A DNA stretch of 64,000 nucleotides from Corbicula japonica (lineage: Eukaryota > Mollusca > Bivalvia > Venerida > Cyrenidae), in contig JAZAYU010000003.1 of the NCBI GenBank assembly GCA_038501625.1, positions 5,780,796-5,844,795 of the forward strand. The letters run 5' to 3'. Each line of letters starts with the position of its first letter. The stretch's first letter is position 1. The notes beneath the pieces were generated by a model that saw nothing but the letters and a program-made list of their open reading frames with translations, had not been told where the DNA came from and did not search any database. Of the stretch, positions 45,232 to 57,915 are shown piece after piece. The position numbers and the translations under genes were made by a program.

Positions 45232-47440
45232 TCAAGCGCCACTCAACGGCCTTTTCAATCAATCATGGTCAACGCCAAAAAACGGCACGACCTTTTCAAT
45301 CAGTCATGGTCAACGCCACAAAACGGCACGACCTTTTCAATCGATCATGGTCAACACCACAAAATGGTAGGAATCCATAATCAATCAAACAATTTATTTC
45401 AATCAAATCAATCCATATAATTAATTCAGTAAGGTCAATCAATTCAATCAAGTTAATGAGTTCAATTAAAAGTTAATCACTTCGACCAATACATTAAAAT
45501 ACTGAGCAGTTTGTAGTCCTTCTAGACTGTTAAATCAGAAACGACATGACTTTTACAATTAATCAACTTTCCATCAACATTATTTTAGAACAAATTATTT
45601 AATATCATCTTGTCAATGAATAACGTGATTATAATCAAACCCCAAAACAGCACGAACTTGTTCTATTAAATACTAGTTTCTTTAGTTATGTTAAAGTTAT
45701 AAGCAATAAGAGACTAAGTAAAATAAAAAAGAAACAGTACTTATTCTCATCCAATAACGCTAAATCTCTTTTGAATACTCTTTACCATCTCGTAGACTAC
45801 CGACGCGGTTTTAAACAACTTTTGAGAAACATTTAGCTGTCTGTTTTCCATGTTTTTTTCTGAAATGAAACACAATATGTAAAATCTTTGTAACAGTATT
45901 TAAAAGAGACAATAGCCAACGCTACAAAACAGCACAGCCTGTCTCTAAAGGTCAACGCCAAACAACGGCACAACCTTGTTCAATCATAGTCAAGCGCCAC
46001 TCAACGGCCTTTTCAATCAATCATGGTCAACGCCACAAAACGGCACGACCTTTTCAATCAGTCATGGTCAACGCCACAAAACGGCACGACCTTTTCAATC
46101 GATCATGGTCAACACCACAAAATGGTATGAATCCATAATCAATCAAACAATTCATTTCAATCAATTCAATCTATACAATCAATTCAAAAGTCAATCTGTT
46201 CAATCAAGTTAATAAATTCAACAATCACTTCAATCAATCCATTCAAAAATGTACAGTTTGAGTTCCCTCTAGGCTGTTAAATCAAAAACGACATGACTTT
46301 AACAAGTATTCAACATTCCAAAGACCATATTTCAGAATAAATTATTCAATATTATCTTGTCTATGAATTACGTGATTATAACAAAACCCCAAAACAGCAC
46401 AAACTTGTTCTATTAAATACTAGTTTCTTAAGTTATGTTAAAATTATTAGCAATAAAGGACTATGTAAAATAAAAAAGACACAGTACTTATTCTTATCCA
46501 ATGACGCTAAATCTCTTTCGAATACTCTTTACCATCTCGTAGACTACTATCACGGTTTTAACAACTTCTGCAAAACCTTTAGATGTCTGTTTTCCATGTT
46601 ATTTTCTGAAATGAAACACAATATGTAAAAACTTTGTAACAGTATTAAAAAGAGACAATAGCCATCACCACAAAACAGCACAGCCCGTCTCTGAAAGGTC
46701 AACGCCAAAAAACGGCACAACCTTGTTCAATCAATCATAGTCAAGTGCCACTCAACGGCCTTTTCAACCAATCATGGTCAACGCCAAAAAACGGCACGAC
46801 CTTTTCAATCAATCAAGGTCAACGCCACAAAACACCACGACCTTTTCAATCGATCATGGTCAAAGCCACAAAACAGCACGATCTTTTCAATCGATCATGG
46901 TCAACGCCACAGAATGGCATGAATCCACAATCAAATCAAATCAATCAAATAAATAAGTCAATAAATCAAGTCAAATCAATCAAGTCAATAGTTGCATTCA
47001 GTTCAATGAAGTCAATCTATTCAATGGAGTTTATTCAATCAATCAATTTCATTAAGCCAATCAATATATTCAAAATTTTGCTGTCTCTCCAGAATGTTAC
47101 ATCAAAAAGCGCCACGACCATTACTGTAACAATAATTTTACATTCAATCAACAAAATTCAGAGCAAATTATTCAATATAATCTATAGTCTAAAAAAGTAT
47201 GAAAACTTTTCGATTTTGATCAAAACCAAAACCAACCTGGCCATTCCTTTAAGTAATCGGTTTCCTAAATTATGTAAAAATTATAAGCAATTAGATGTGT
47301 ACAGTAAGACAAACAAGGTACTTATCTAAAATGATTCAAAATGCTCCTTTCGAGTATTCTTTACCATCTCGAAACGACTTCCTTTAAAACTTCTGGAAAA
47401 CATTTAGTTTTCCGCTTGCCATGATAAAGATTTTTGGACG

Positions 47441-48206
47441 TGGTGCCAAGCTTGTCTGTCCTCCGTTTTCATAATGTCTGAAAGGTCTTGTTCTTTCAGT
47501 TGAGATTAGTAGTTCTTCTTTTACACACCGGTCCAATTAATGAACGTTTTGCCCGAAAGTCAAGTAGTCCTCCGTGAAGTAAACTGTACACAAACTAAAT
47601 AAGTGACGCTGTCAAATATAAAACCTCGAGTGATATTTTAATACACAACCAGCCTTTAGATAGGCAACACGAGAAAAACGAGAGGCGGGAAACTATGATC
47701 ACAACAGGATAAACCGGACCAGATATCTATGCGCACAATAGACTATCCACACAGCAATCGTAACATGTAAAACGTGAATAATTTTATTCAATTTAACATG
47801 TTTGATATTGTTAGAATATTATATACGTTTTGTTGATAGTATAAGAAAGACAACTGTTAATCTCTGTTCTATAATAGTCTTGAAGGGGTTACGTCACGGC
47901 GTTGATTAAATACGCAACTTGACACGTGACTTGTGTTTGGTTTAAAGATATCACCATTAATGACGATACACGCACGTTATCAACACGTTCATTGCAAATG
48001 CTACATTTAAATGTTTAAAATTGTTTAGAAAAGTATACATGTTTATTGAAGATGCTTTATTTTAGCATGATTTGAGTTGTTTAGTATATTATTCACGTTA
48101 TTTAAGATGCTTTATTCTCTCTATCATTGTTATTATTCTATTCTATTTTAGTCTTATTGCAGAAAAGAGAGAAACTTGCAGATTAAGACGGATGACAGGA
48201 CCAGGT
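47441..48206. other. Non-coding stretch with ~60-bp tandem unit
   Basis: Two related units lie at about 48003-48060 and 48061-48118; both have AAGATGCTTTATT and TTGTTTAG. The first matches 42889-42938 on the other side of the satellite. Nothing else recognised. Confidence 0.55.
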
Positions 48207-48663
48207 GTAACAAATGATATTGCTTCTACCTGGGAACAAAACGCACCGTCACGGCGACAGCGCCTAGCCCTGCAATTCCGACGACACAACCATTTGAGTT
48301 TACCGGGACAAAGAAGGTTAATCGGATAGCCCTGATGTACGTTATCATCACTGCACTGCAACGGGTTAGTTTACTGATAACAGTAATGACTATATGTACG
48401 AGAGAGACTTTATACGGCCACCACACTGCACAAACAGCGCTACTGGGAATACAAATGATATTGCCTCTACCTGGGAGCGAATCCGCACCGTTACGGCGAC
48501 AACCCCCTCCGACGACACAATCAATTACGCTAGCCGGGACAAGCCCAAAAACGGTTAATCGGATAGCCCTGATATACGTTATCATCACTGCACAACATCG
48601 ACAACGGGTTAATTTACTGATAACAGTACTGACTATATGTACGAGGTGACTTTTTACGGCCAT
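48207..48663 (-). repeat. Tandem SINE dimer (241-bp period), tRNA-derived heads
   Basis: Two copies begin at about 48212 and 48453 with AAATGATATTGCYTCTACCTGG. On the minus strand each carries a tRNA-like head (TTGTCCCGG, then GTCGTCGG, then GTCGCCGTRACGGTGC and GATTCGCTCCCAG as B box in one copy), matching the plus-strand SINE at 9642. Between heads is a shared block with TGATGATAACGTAYATCAGG and ACTGTTATCAGTAAA. The overlapping ORFs are products of this repeat. Confidence 0.82.
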
Positions 48664-49436
48664 TTAAGCGCAAATTAAAAAATTACTTTAATTTTATTGT
48701 TTATAAGTACTGAAAATAAAGAAACCTTTGTCCTAAATATGGTGATGTTGTTGACTATGGGATGTATAGAACATTAGAGAATAATTGATTTACTCACTAT
48801 AACATAGTCAGTAAGTAAAAATAATTTTAAGGCATTTTTATGTCTAGCATTATATGTATTGTTCTGGCACTCTTCCCGCAGGTTTCTTCGGCCAGGTATA
48901 TGGCATCACTTATAAAATCCTAGCTGTCTGTGGGTCTTCCAGGGTCTTTTCGATGGCGTCGGCGAAGCGTTTGCGCATCAATCAGTTAGAGCTGATTACC
49001 AAAGTGATTACTTTCTATTGACGCGGGGTATATTATAAAAAAGTATACATACTAAGATAGAAAAACTGTCTGTCTTTTCGTTGTAAAAGATATAGCTGCA
49101 CCTCGTTTATAATGAAGTGTATATTGATAGTATGAATGAAATGAGTATATATTTCCAGTGTTCATAAAACTGTCAACTCAGAAGAACTCTGAAAAGTACG
49201 CACGAACGAATGCTTTTATATAGAGTTTTTGATTTTGACGTCAGTTTATGGTGGCTGATTTCTGACACTGCGTGTGTTTATGTCGACGAGGCGAAATATC
49301 GGAGTAACGAAAAAACAAAAGGTCGAAATTATGTGTGTTCGCCTTTTAATTTTATAGGCAAATACACGAAGTAACGAAACACTGTTGGCAAAATAACGAA
49401 AATCCAGAGGCGAACTCACGAATTTCTGTATTATTC
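48664..49436. other. Non-coding stretch, outer part of a GCGAAT-type repeat
   Basis: From about 49270 it contains phrases such as GAGGCGAAATATCGGAGTAACG and GGCAAATACACGAAGTAACG, which recur at 49810-49990. Probably part of the same inverted-repeat element family. No gene. Confidence 0.45.
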
Positions 49437-50009
49437 ACTTTTCGTGTTGGCGAGTATTACAACTGGGTTGTCGCCTTCCTTTTGTTGTGACTTCGTTTGT
49501 TTGCATCGGAAGGCCATCATACGATTTATTAACAGTTTTGACCTTTCACTACTTCGACAAGAACACAAGACAAATGGCTTCTTTCGTCCTTTCGTGAATG
49601 CGCCTTCAGGTTTGCTTTGGTTCTACTAAAGTGCGGAATGGAGTTCATTTCTCAAAATAAATAGGTCTTATCTATTTTAAATTTAATTCTATATAGTCAT
49701 ATAATGATGTGTTTATAGTCATATAATGATGTGTTTGATGAAAGACACTTTTTGAAATATTTAGTTATCTTTCAGTGTGCATGTTGAGAAAAATATGTGT
49801 ATGCTTACCAGAAGGCGAATACACGATAGACGAAATTACACATTTGTCGTGTGTTCATGTCGGCAGGTCGAAGTAACGAAAGGTAGATATGACGAAAACT
49901 GCTAATTTTGTCATGTGTTCACCTTTCGACTTACAAGGCGAATACACGAAGACATGACAAAAGGAGGGCGACGACACAAAGTTTGGATACCCGCCGACAC
50001 GAAAAGTGA
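49437..50009. mobile_element. Inverted-repeat (MITE-like) element
   Basis: Left CACTTTTCGTGTTGGCGAGT to TTTTGTTGTGACTTCGT and right ACGAAGACATGACAAAAGGA to CGCCGACACGAAAAGTG are inverted copies over about 65 bp. ATT lies just outside each end, a possible 3-bp duplication. The interior has a 22-bp duplication (ATAGTCATATAATGATGTGT) at 49693-49735. No coding frame. Confidence 0.68.
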
Positions 50010-50100
50010 TTAATACGAACGTTCCAAGTGGAAGGCCGCTAAGCTCGATATGTATGTTTATCGTACATCTAAAACTTCTTTTGTTTTTATAATATAATTC

Positions 50101-50600
50101 TGCCAGTTTTTAGATGGGTGGTTTCCACATTCCTTCCAGTAAAGATTTGAATATCACCAGAGGATATAGTTCCTAGTTTTTAATTTTTGCCTTTGGCGTT
50201 TTCTGTGTTATGAAGGATTTTTATTCTCAGATCACATGGTAAAATTCCATTCTACTCGATTCCGCCCATTTTTTCCTCGTTTAGGTTAAATTCTTTTCTA
50301 TTATCTGGGTACCATACGCCGCTGATCATGGAATGGTGTTACCCCATCGAAGATTCTTTGTTCACCGTCATATGCACCATCGTTTGGGATGGATCAACAT
50401 TGTACTGTTTGAGTTTCGTTATTGTTTATTGTTAAATGGTGTAAATATTGAGTCGCGCTCAACCCGGGCATAGGCGCGTGGGCAGGAAAATGCATTTCCA
50501 TTACTGCCCATGAACAGGCTCAATTAAACCGAGCCTGCGATATATTCATATTTATCGTGTTCAGTGATTTTCAAAGTAGCCTTTTTCATCTGCGATGGAA
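50101..50600 (+). repeat. Dispersed repeat family B, copy 2
   Basis: This aligns with 41358-41855 in the same orientation. It has a short insertion (GAGTTTCGTTATTGTTTATT) before GGTGTAAATATTGAGT that copy 1 lacks. Confidence 0.85.
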
Positions 50601-52604
50601 CTATAAATTATGATATAAGTACATATACAAATAACTGTAAAACATTTTTATCAAAAATCAGAGTCCTAGTTTCATACGAGTTCTTTAAACAGTGTGTGTA
50701 AACAAGTGTTTTTTATCAATTGATCGCCTTCAAAGATTTTAAAAATTTCACAATTGAAGTAATTTGATATTTAATATATGGTTTCAGTGGTGATCTCTGT
50801 TGGTTTTGAGTATCTGAGAAAGATTTTATTCTGTGAACCTGATGATTTGAAATGCCTGCGGAATAAATGTGATAAGAATGTTTTGATAGTTGTTCTAGAT
50901 AAATGTTACAAAAAAAGAAAAAATGTCATCAACATTCGACAAATGCTCCTGATTACAGCAGAGGTTTAGGGTCTATGTTACATATTGATCTTTACGTTGC
51001 AATTTTGATACGTTTTACGAGTCTGTCATGCAATCGTTATTTTGTAAACAACACCTTAAAAACTGAACTTAAAGATGCTTTTTTCAAAAACGCTTATGTC
51101 TCCCATCCCATAACCTTTCAAAATGAGAAATCATTTTTGACAAAGTTTGACATGATAATAAATAAATAAGTAGCGAAAGGGCTATGACTATGAACTTTGA
51201 CCAAGTGACCCCCAAAACTATAGAATCATCCTTTCACACAGGCCAACTGTAGATGGATTAATCACCAAGCATGCAGAGCGCTGTAGAATATCATGTTTGT
51301 ACCGTCCTTTAAGAATTTTAGATGTCTTTTACTATTAATGTGGAGAAATTAATACTGTTGTATCATTTAATTTTGCGGGGATCAAATTTCGCGCAAATGA
51401 CTTAAGTGATATTTTCGTGAGAGCTTAAATTCGCGCACTTGTATTCTTCTTACTACTTGCATTTATGGTGTCCTTCAAACAAATAAATGCCGTTTATTTT
51501 TGCGAGTGCATTTCACTGTGTCAAAGTCTGCTGTAAAGCCACTAAACAACAATAGCATGTGAAGACGACTACGATATTATACACGGTATCTCACTTTGTA
51601 AACCCCAACACGTGGTCGTTCATTTTCTTGCTGGATTTCGTGGAGTCAACATCGAGAGAAAACTTGTCATCTTCACTCCCTCCCATCCATATTTATAAGG
51701 AAAACAATAACAGCATACCAACGCGCACCATGACCTGTACGATAATATTCAAGTAATATAAATATGTAAAGATCTGTAGTCGTAATCCACATGTTCTACT
51801 GCTAGAATTTATCTTTCAGGCATATATATGTGCAGTAACAAGTCACGTACAGGAACAAGACAATCCGCATTAACGTGGACATGATTCACCGATCCTCAGA
51901 TAAAATGAAAACAAACAACTGCAACACCGGGGACATGATTTGCCAGGGTGAAGTCAAACCCCAGTCGATACCAACAATGTACAATACCATGGACAGTATC
52001 TGCTTCTGTGAAGCCAGGCCCAACTGATGAAACTTGATTAAACAAACACAAAAATTAGATATTAAATGACGTGTAACTGAAAAAAGTAATGCTAAAGCAT
52101 TCCAAAATTTGCTGCTAGACTAGAAACGTTTAACTGACAGACATTTATATTGATCAACATTTACATTCGATGTCGCGATTTACTTGCACAAACTGTGTGA
52201 AGCATGTACCTGTAATCTATTATCAGATAGCATAAGGATACACAATATCTCATTCATTGTGCACATATATCCGGAAAATTATTTCTTTCGTAAAAATCTA
52301 GATATAGCAAAACAAAAATTAAATAAACAAATGTAATGCTGTAAACTGTAACTGATTTTGGTTAAGAAGACAGTCAGGTGATATGTCGTTTTATAACAAA
52401 GAATGAATTAATGGCAAATGCGGGAAAATAAAATATTTGTTCAATTATCAACATTTATCAAAAATAACAAGGTTTATCAACTTTATTTGGTTAAAATTCT
52501 GCTGAAAACAACATTTAACGTACTTTTCGACACATGACTGTCTAGTTTTCGATAACGTACTATAAATATAAGGTTAAAATAAATACAAAGGGAAGTATAT
52601 TGTG
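50601..52604. other. Non-coding stretch
   Basis: A piece of family A lies at about 51195-51285 (AACTGTAGATGGATTAATCACCAAGC). A TTTCGCG-rich stretch at 51370-51440 resembles 53385-53450. Short frames at 50778-50969 and 51559-51756 show no known domain. Confidence 0.45.
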
Positions 52605-52975
52605 TATCCTTATCCTAATATTAATATAAAAATGTAATGTTCATCCAAGGTGGAGGAATCTGATTACTTTGCACTTTAGCTGGTACTCGGTTCCTCTACC
52701 TTCTGTATCGCTTTGCATCTTCGCTGGGATACGGCCGATGCTGAACATTACAAAATAACAGCGGAGATCATTTTAAAGAGAGGTTACTCGTTAGCGAACT
52801 CCCTTCGTAATTAACATTTGTCTTTGATTGAATAATACTTATTTTTTGACTAACAAAGATTGTGTAACCTTAGCCTTACATAGAAACAAAAAAATGTGAT
52901 GTTCATCCAAGGGGAAGGAATTGGATTACTCTGCATTTTGGCTGGTTTCTGGTTTCTCTTTCTTCTGTATCACAG
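52605..52975 (+). repeat. Direct duplication, ~262 bp apart
   Basis: 52628-52711 and 52890-52973 share ATGTTCATCCAAGG, GATTACTYTGCA, TTTGGCTGG/TTTAGCTGG and CTTCTGTATC. About 80 bp aligns at roughly 80 percent identity. Likely an old tandem duplication. Confidence 0.7.
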
Positions 52976-55352
52976 ACAAATTACACCAAATACAATCTTT
53001 GTGGGATTCAGTTTCCCCTTATATTTATATAAAATCATTATCATATGTGTTTTATATGTGCCATGTTTAACTTTTTATTTTGAAATAAAATATCGCGGCC
53101 TTATCCAATCATATAATTGTTTGTCTTTAATTAGTTGTACGTATAAGTAAGGTGGGTAAATAGGGCTGCTGTATTGCTGCGAAGAAGTCCTTGTCTCTAT
53201 AGTCTGGGGTTCGAACCTCCAGTATTAAAGCATGTCGGCATCCACATAACCAGTACACGCTATTAAAGCAAGTTACATAAGTCTTTATTTGAACCCGTCA
53301 TGTTTATTTACAACTCTCAAGAAAGAACATCCAGCCGTAACTTAGAGCAGCACTCGCATAAAATAAACAAGATATTCAATGGTTTAATTTCGCTACGGTT
53401 TGATTTCGCGCATATTTCCTAGCGCGAAATACGCGAAAATTAAACCACCGCGAAATATAATAATACCACAGTATTTGCCTTTTATTTCCTTTAGTTTATC
53501 AATCAAATCTCCATAAAAACAATGACTGAGAATTACTTTGTTGCAGTAGAAGTTTAACTGCATCTGTACTTTTTAATTAAAAGTGCGTATCGGTGATAAA
53601 ACTTGCGAAAAGGTTTACCTTAATTTGTTGTACCGATATCCCTGTTTTAAAAGGATTTCTGTCGTGCAAAGAAAACTTTCATGAAAATCTTTAATATAAT
53701 TTCAAGCTCTAGAAATCATTATTTTTGTTTTCATGTCCCTGAAATTCTGAGAAATTTCTTAAGAAATTAAGCATGAATAAATATCACAATAAAATACTAT
53801 ACAAATAAAATAATAATATAATAAAATAGCATTTGCTCTTACCGTCTTGACTTCCAATGTTTCACAAAATTTTCATCTTTCTTTTATGAAAAATGGGCCA
53901 CGACAGTCAGCCTAACCAATTACTTTTGTTTTAATCAAAGTCATGTGAATCAGGCCATGTAAGGGCAACTTTTTTCTTATGTGTTTAAGGTGCAATTTAT
54001 TTTCGAAATTTTAGTGATCGATTAAACAAAACAGCCACGTCGTGTTTGGCAGTGAATATATTCCGTTATAAGTTAAATGAGTCTCTAAAGTTCATATGAA
54101 AATAAACTCACAAGAATAATTCTCACATTGAACATGAGTTTGACAATCTTTGGCGAAACTGTTGATGCATTTGAAACTTGTATAAGAAAGACTGAAAACC
54201 GAACCTATTCTGACTAAATCCATTTTATTCAAAACGCGATGTAATACATGCATTAGGATTCACATAATAGAACATGCTGTGTTTGGCACTCGCAGAATCT
54301 CCTTCGATCCTTATAATAAATTCTTAAATTCTACTGTCAAAGTATACACCATCTTAGACAAAATGTAAACAACAAATACTTTTCAATAACAATTTAACCG
54401 TTTCACGTGAACTCCTTCCCGAAAATAGTACCTTTGGTATCTTCTTCTAATATAACAATCACAAAAGGCGTAATAATGACAAAGTTCTTTAATGAAACAA
54501 AAACAGATCCAACCCTAAATGACTTTTTCTAAGGACACATGTGCCGTATTATTTAATATAAATATATTAACTTAAACATGACACCGTTTGCTTACATTCG
54601 GGCTTCCGTAGACTGACCCGTGAAAGTTGTCAGTTTTTTAACGATATTTCAAAGTTAAAATTAGTAAACCATCTTGTTCTAAAATTTATTTGCACAATAT
54701 TTTTGGTTGTAAAAAGGGACACATAAACAAATTATAAAACGCTTCTGCCTGGGAAAAAGAGATGCAGATAAAACGTTCATGATTAAAATTAGCATGTTAT
54801 GACAATGAAAGTTCTAAATGACACAACTACTGAGATAAAAAAAAACAAAAGAAAAGTTGTTTTTGAAAATAACATTGAGTCGAAGGGCGTCTTAGTACAA
54901 TTAATGTGATTAGCAAGATGACACAGCTACTGATAGCCTTGCTTTATTACATTAAAACAAAAACAATAACTCATCGGTAAGACAGAATGTGGAAGTTTTT
55001 CAGAGAAATTCAAGCACCGTCGGAGCTAAAGAGTAAAACTTCCGTTGTTTTTTTTTTTAGTTTTTAAGTGTGATTCCACATCTAAAAAGGGGTATAGGAG
55101 ATGGAGGTCAGCAGAAAATATAAAAGCTTATTATAAAGAATAAACGATTGATATAATACTCGTACATGTAAATAATCAAAGCACTCTATTTGCAAAAACG
55201 ACCGAGGACCCATTGTTGATAAATTATTTTGTTTTCTTTGAAACATATGCAGTCACAGAGGACAAAGATGTCATATATTTTTGCTATTTCGGGGTGTTTG
55301 TATATGTTGTATATGGAGGTCAAATTAGAAGAGTAAAAGTCGCCGAGTCTGC
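52976..55352. other. Non-coding stretch
   Basis: A weak tRNA-like B box (GGGGTTCGAACCTCC) at about 53206-53220 is not part of a foldable tRNA. TTTCGCG-type repeat text (TAGCGCGAAATACGCGAAAA) lies at 53420-53450. Otherwise AT-rich. Confidence 0.45.
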
Positions 55353-55508
55353 ATCAGTGCCCAAGATCATAAAACTAAGTTTTGAGATCAGTCTCAAATC
55401 TCAAGGATCTGATTGGCTGAAATGGCGACTGGTCGCCATTTCAGCCAATCAGATCCTTGAGATTTGAGACTGATCTCCAGATTTAGTTTTATGATCTTGG
55501 GCACTGAT
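55353..55508. repeat. Fold-back element, copy 5, 156-bp near-perfect palindrome
   Basis: Starts ATCAGTGCCCAAGATCATAA and ends with the complement, TTATGATCTTGGGCACTGAT. The centre is GGCGACTGGTCGCC. The inner arms (CAAATCTCAAGGATCTGATT and complement) match the family at 11649 with ATC for GCA changes present in both arms, so the arms have changed together. Confidence 0.95.
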
Positions 55509-55699
55509 CTACAAACAGCTCTAAATGTGTGTGTGTATGCATCTATTGATATGAATGGCTAGCAAGTATTTACAATTCACAGTATGGCGGTCGTAGAGTA
55601 TAACCATACAAATTACAAATTACTCATTACTGATACAAGTATATAAACTGTTTCGATGGTACATAGTGACGAACACTATATACGAGTTTTCTGAGCAAC

Positions 55700-55805
55700 C
55701 TTTTGGGGGGTTATCCCAGCTAGCTCAGTCTGCCAAGTGTATTTGCGTTATGTGTTGCTAAGCGCTGTCTACGTACGGGTTTGATTCCCGGCGTAGACCT
55801 ACAGT
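55700..55805 (+). repeat. tRNA-derived SINE, probable
   Basis: GTTATCCCAGCTAGCTCAGT (A box TAGCTCAGTCTGCC) is followed 50 bases later by GGGTTTGATTCCCGG (B box). The two boxes fit a tRNA promoter, but the stems do not form a canonical cloverleaf, and a CTACGTACGGG-CGTAGACC tail follows. It is a different SINE from the one at 9642. Confidence 0.6.
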
Positions 55806-57344
55806 TCCATTCAAGAAAGAAATCCTAGCTTTTCGATTGGTAGATAAATATAATTGTTCTTCTGTAATAAAATAGTCCATTTTCAATGATCGATTGTTCG
55901 ATTTTCATAACATTTCTAAACATTCCTACAAGTCGAGTAATTTAGAAGTGTTGTTAAGCATACATAAAATGAAACGTTGAAAAAAATCAAACAATAATGT
56001 TTACAATATTACAGGCACTTTTTTCCTGTTGAGACTGAACAATGATACAAAAACATCGCCAATGAGCCTTCCATATTAGTTTATTCCACTCATTTATTTA
56101 AAATCACATGAAAACTCAAACTTTAACATGCATAGTACACTGCATAGTATGTTATTGGTTAAACATTTTTTCATGAATGAAGATTGATAAACATGATTCA
56201 GCAAATTTAAGCACACTGTATTAAAAGAACATCATTAAAATATACGGTTTTATTCACATCACATATGAAGATTTTATGGTCAAAGAATAGTACGTTTGAT
56301 ATTTTAGTACGAAAATTTCTATCAGACAAAATCCATTCCCGATTAAAACCTATTCTGTTTAAAACATTTACACATCTGAAAAAAATACTACTACACTACA
56401 AGAAGTTTCAGATAACTTTGCCCACTCGTGTGCTAAAACCATTGCAGAAAACAATAATAATAAGCTTAAACTAATAAGACAATCTAATCATTAAAAAGCA
56501 TCCACAAAATCGGCCTTCCTCTCCCCATCCCCTACCGCATCACCACTCATGCAAAGAAGTTCGGTTGTGAAGATCTTGCCCAAACCAACTCTTATATCAC
56601 ACCCATGCCATTATCACAGACGAAATCCAAATCCTCCCGAATCTGTAAGACCTATAAAATTTCCCAACTTCTTTCCTCCATTCGGAACCAACTTACTTGA
56701 TGTTTCTGTTTTGAATGGGAATTCTCACTAAACTTCTATCGCATTCCTTATATTTATAGACCAATGCAATTGTTTACTTTATATTGCCTTCATCCATCTT
56801 TAATTGAACATGTTATATTTTTTCTGTTTTGCTTGCTTTTTTACCAAAACCATAAAACTTTCATATTCTAATTTTACTATTTACCCATCATGTTATTATG
56901 GTAATTCTTCAAAATTATGAAAAGGCTGCTATAAAAAAAATTATACAAAATACTGTGCGTTCCCGAAGTGATGATATCTAAAAATAAAGTTAAAGACATA
57001 GATATAGTCACAAATCCCTATAGATTTATATAATTCGTTGGTTTGGAGTTCATCTACAGGAAGCTCATCTAACACGAACAACAGTTCATCTTACAGCTAC
57101 CGACCTTAACAGCGGAGCAGTCCTCAGTTGAAATGAGATAGGCGTCATGTTCACTAAATAAGTTGTCTACAATACTTAAGGAACAGCAGATATATGTTAC
57201 AAAATTCTGAAAAAAAATATGTGAATTTTATCTAATTCAGTTTTCTACAATCGGTTTCAGTTTAAGATGTCATTGTAAACTGTGTTTCATTTTGTATTTA
57301 TCGACAAAGTTAACGCCAAATTCTTCAAAAAAGGTGAAATATGT
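55806..57344. other. Non-coding stretch
   Basis: AT-rich. Frames at 56265-56474 and 56549-56731 (+) are open, but the products (MKILWSKNST..., MQRSSVVKIL...) resemble nothing I recognise. Not called as genes. Confidence 0.4.
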
Positions 57345-57915
57345 AGATCAGGAATCGCCACATTCAGAAAAAACAACCTCCCCACACAGTCAAGAAGAAG
57401 AGAGAGAGAGAGCATGGTTAATAAAATGATCAGTTTCAAAAGAGACACCACTAACAATTAACAAAAATGAGAACCCGAGGGGTTACCGCCTTGGAACGGT
57501 CAGTGGCAAATCAAATTGCCACTGGGGGTTTAAACCAGGTTCAAGGGTGCACCAACCTCACACTTGCCCCGACAGGTTCTCATATCACAAAACAAATACA
57601 AGTTGTCTTGGTGAAACAACTCCAACCCACTTATTGGCTCAACAATGTTGCATGCAAAAGCACACAAACATATAAAACATAAGAATCTAATAGCATTGAA
57701 AAGCCAAAGGGCGGGTACTCAATGATCTTACAGAGACCAGAGCTCCTGGAGTAAAATCAGCAAGAACACGATGACAGGGATAAAAGAAACAAATCGAGCT
57801 TCTAGGTTCTTTTAAGAAAAGATTTCCCCATAAACCTTCATAAACTCTTAAACCCCTGCCACCGTCGTGCAACCAAAGAGGTAAGCATAATGATCAACTG
57901 TAGAAGGGTTAATCG
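57345..57915 (+). repeat. Dispersed repeat family A, longest copy
   Basis: Starts near GATCAGGAATCGCCACATTC and contains GGTTACCGCCTTGGAACGGT, TTGCCACTGGGGGTTT and AACACGATGACAGGG. The first 230 bp reappear inverted at 61816-62060, and the second half reappears at 24426-24805 and, inverted, at 11500-11625. The two opposite copies at 57.3 and 61.8 kb bracket the LRAT gene. No coding frame of note. Confidence 0.82.

Larger units (their letters stand above)
43190..47440. repeat. ~750-bp tandem satellite, about four units, interrupted by a transposon
   Basis: The junction motif AAGAGACAATAGCC occurs near 43895, 45904 and 46650. The motif CGCCACTCAACGGCCTTTTC starts at about 45237, 45995 and 46746, giving a period of 751-758 bp once the element at 43987-45231 is removed. 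Each unit has three or four copies of a ~41-bp subunit, CAATCAATCATGGTCAACGC plus CACAAAACGGCACGACCTTT, then an AATC-rich stretch. The first unit is the most diverged. Frames such as 46745-47329 (+) are satellite translation, not genes. Confidence 0.88.

Noticed and set aside
45240..46960. Regularly spaced ~41-bp repeats resembling a CRISPR array
   Set aside because: The repeats are contiguous with no unique spacers, are part of a larger satellite, and the genome is eukaryotic.
46745..47329. Open frame of 194 codons beginning MPLNGLFNQSW
   Set aside because: It is the satellite unit in translation; the same peptide repeats appear in the neighbouring units with shifts and stops.
48226..48663. 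Minus-strand frame of 145 codons
   Set aside because: It lies wholly in the SINE dimer and repeats itself with the 241-bp period.
53160..53245. Possible tRNA or SINE with GGGGTTCGAACCTCC
   Set aside because: Only a B-box-like motif is visible; no A box or foldable stems.
56265..56731. Two consecutive plus-strand frames of 60-70 codons
   Set aside because: No similarity that I recognise, no splice sites linking them, and basic AT-rich composition as in surrounding DNA.
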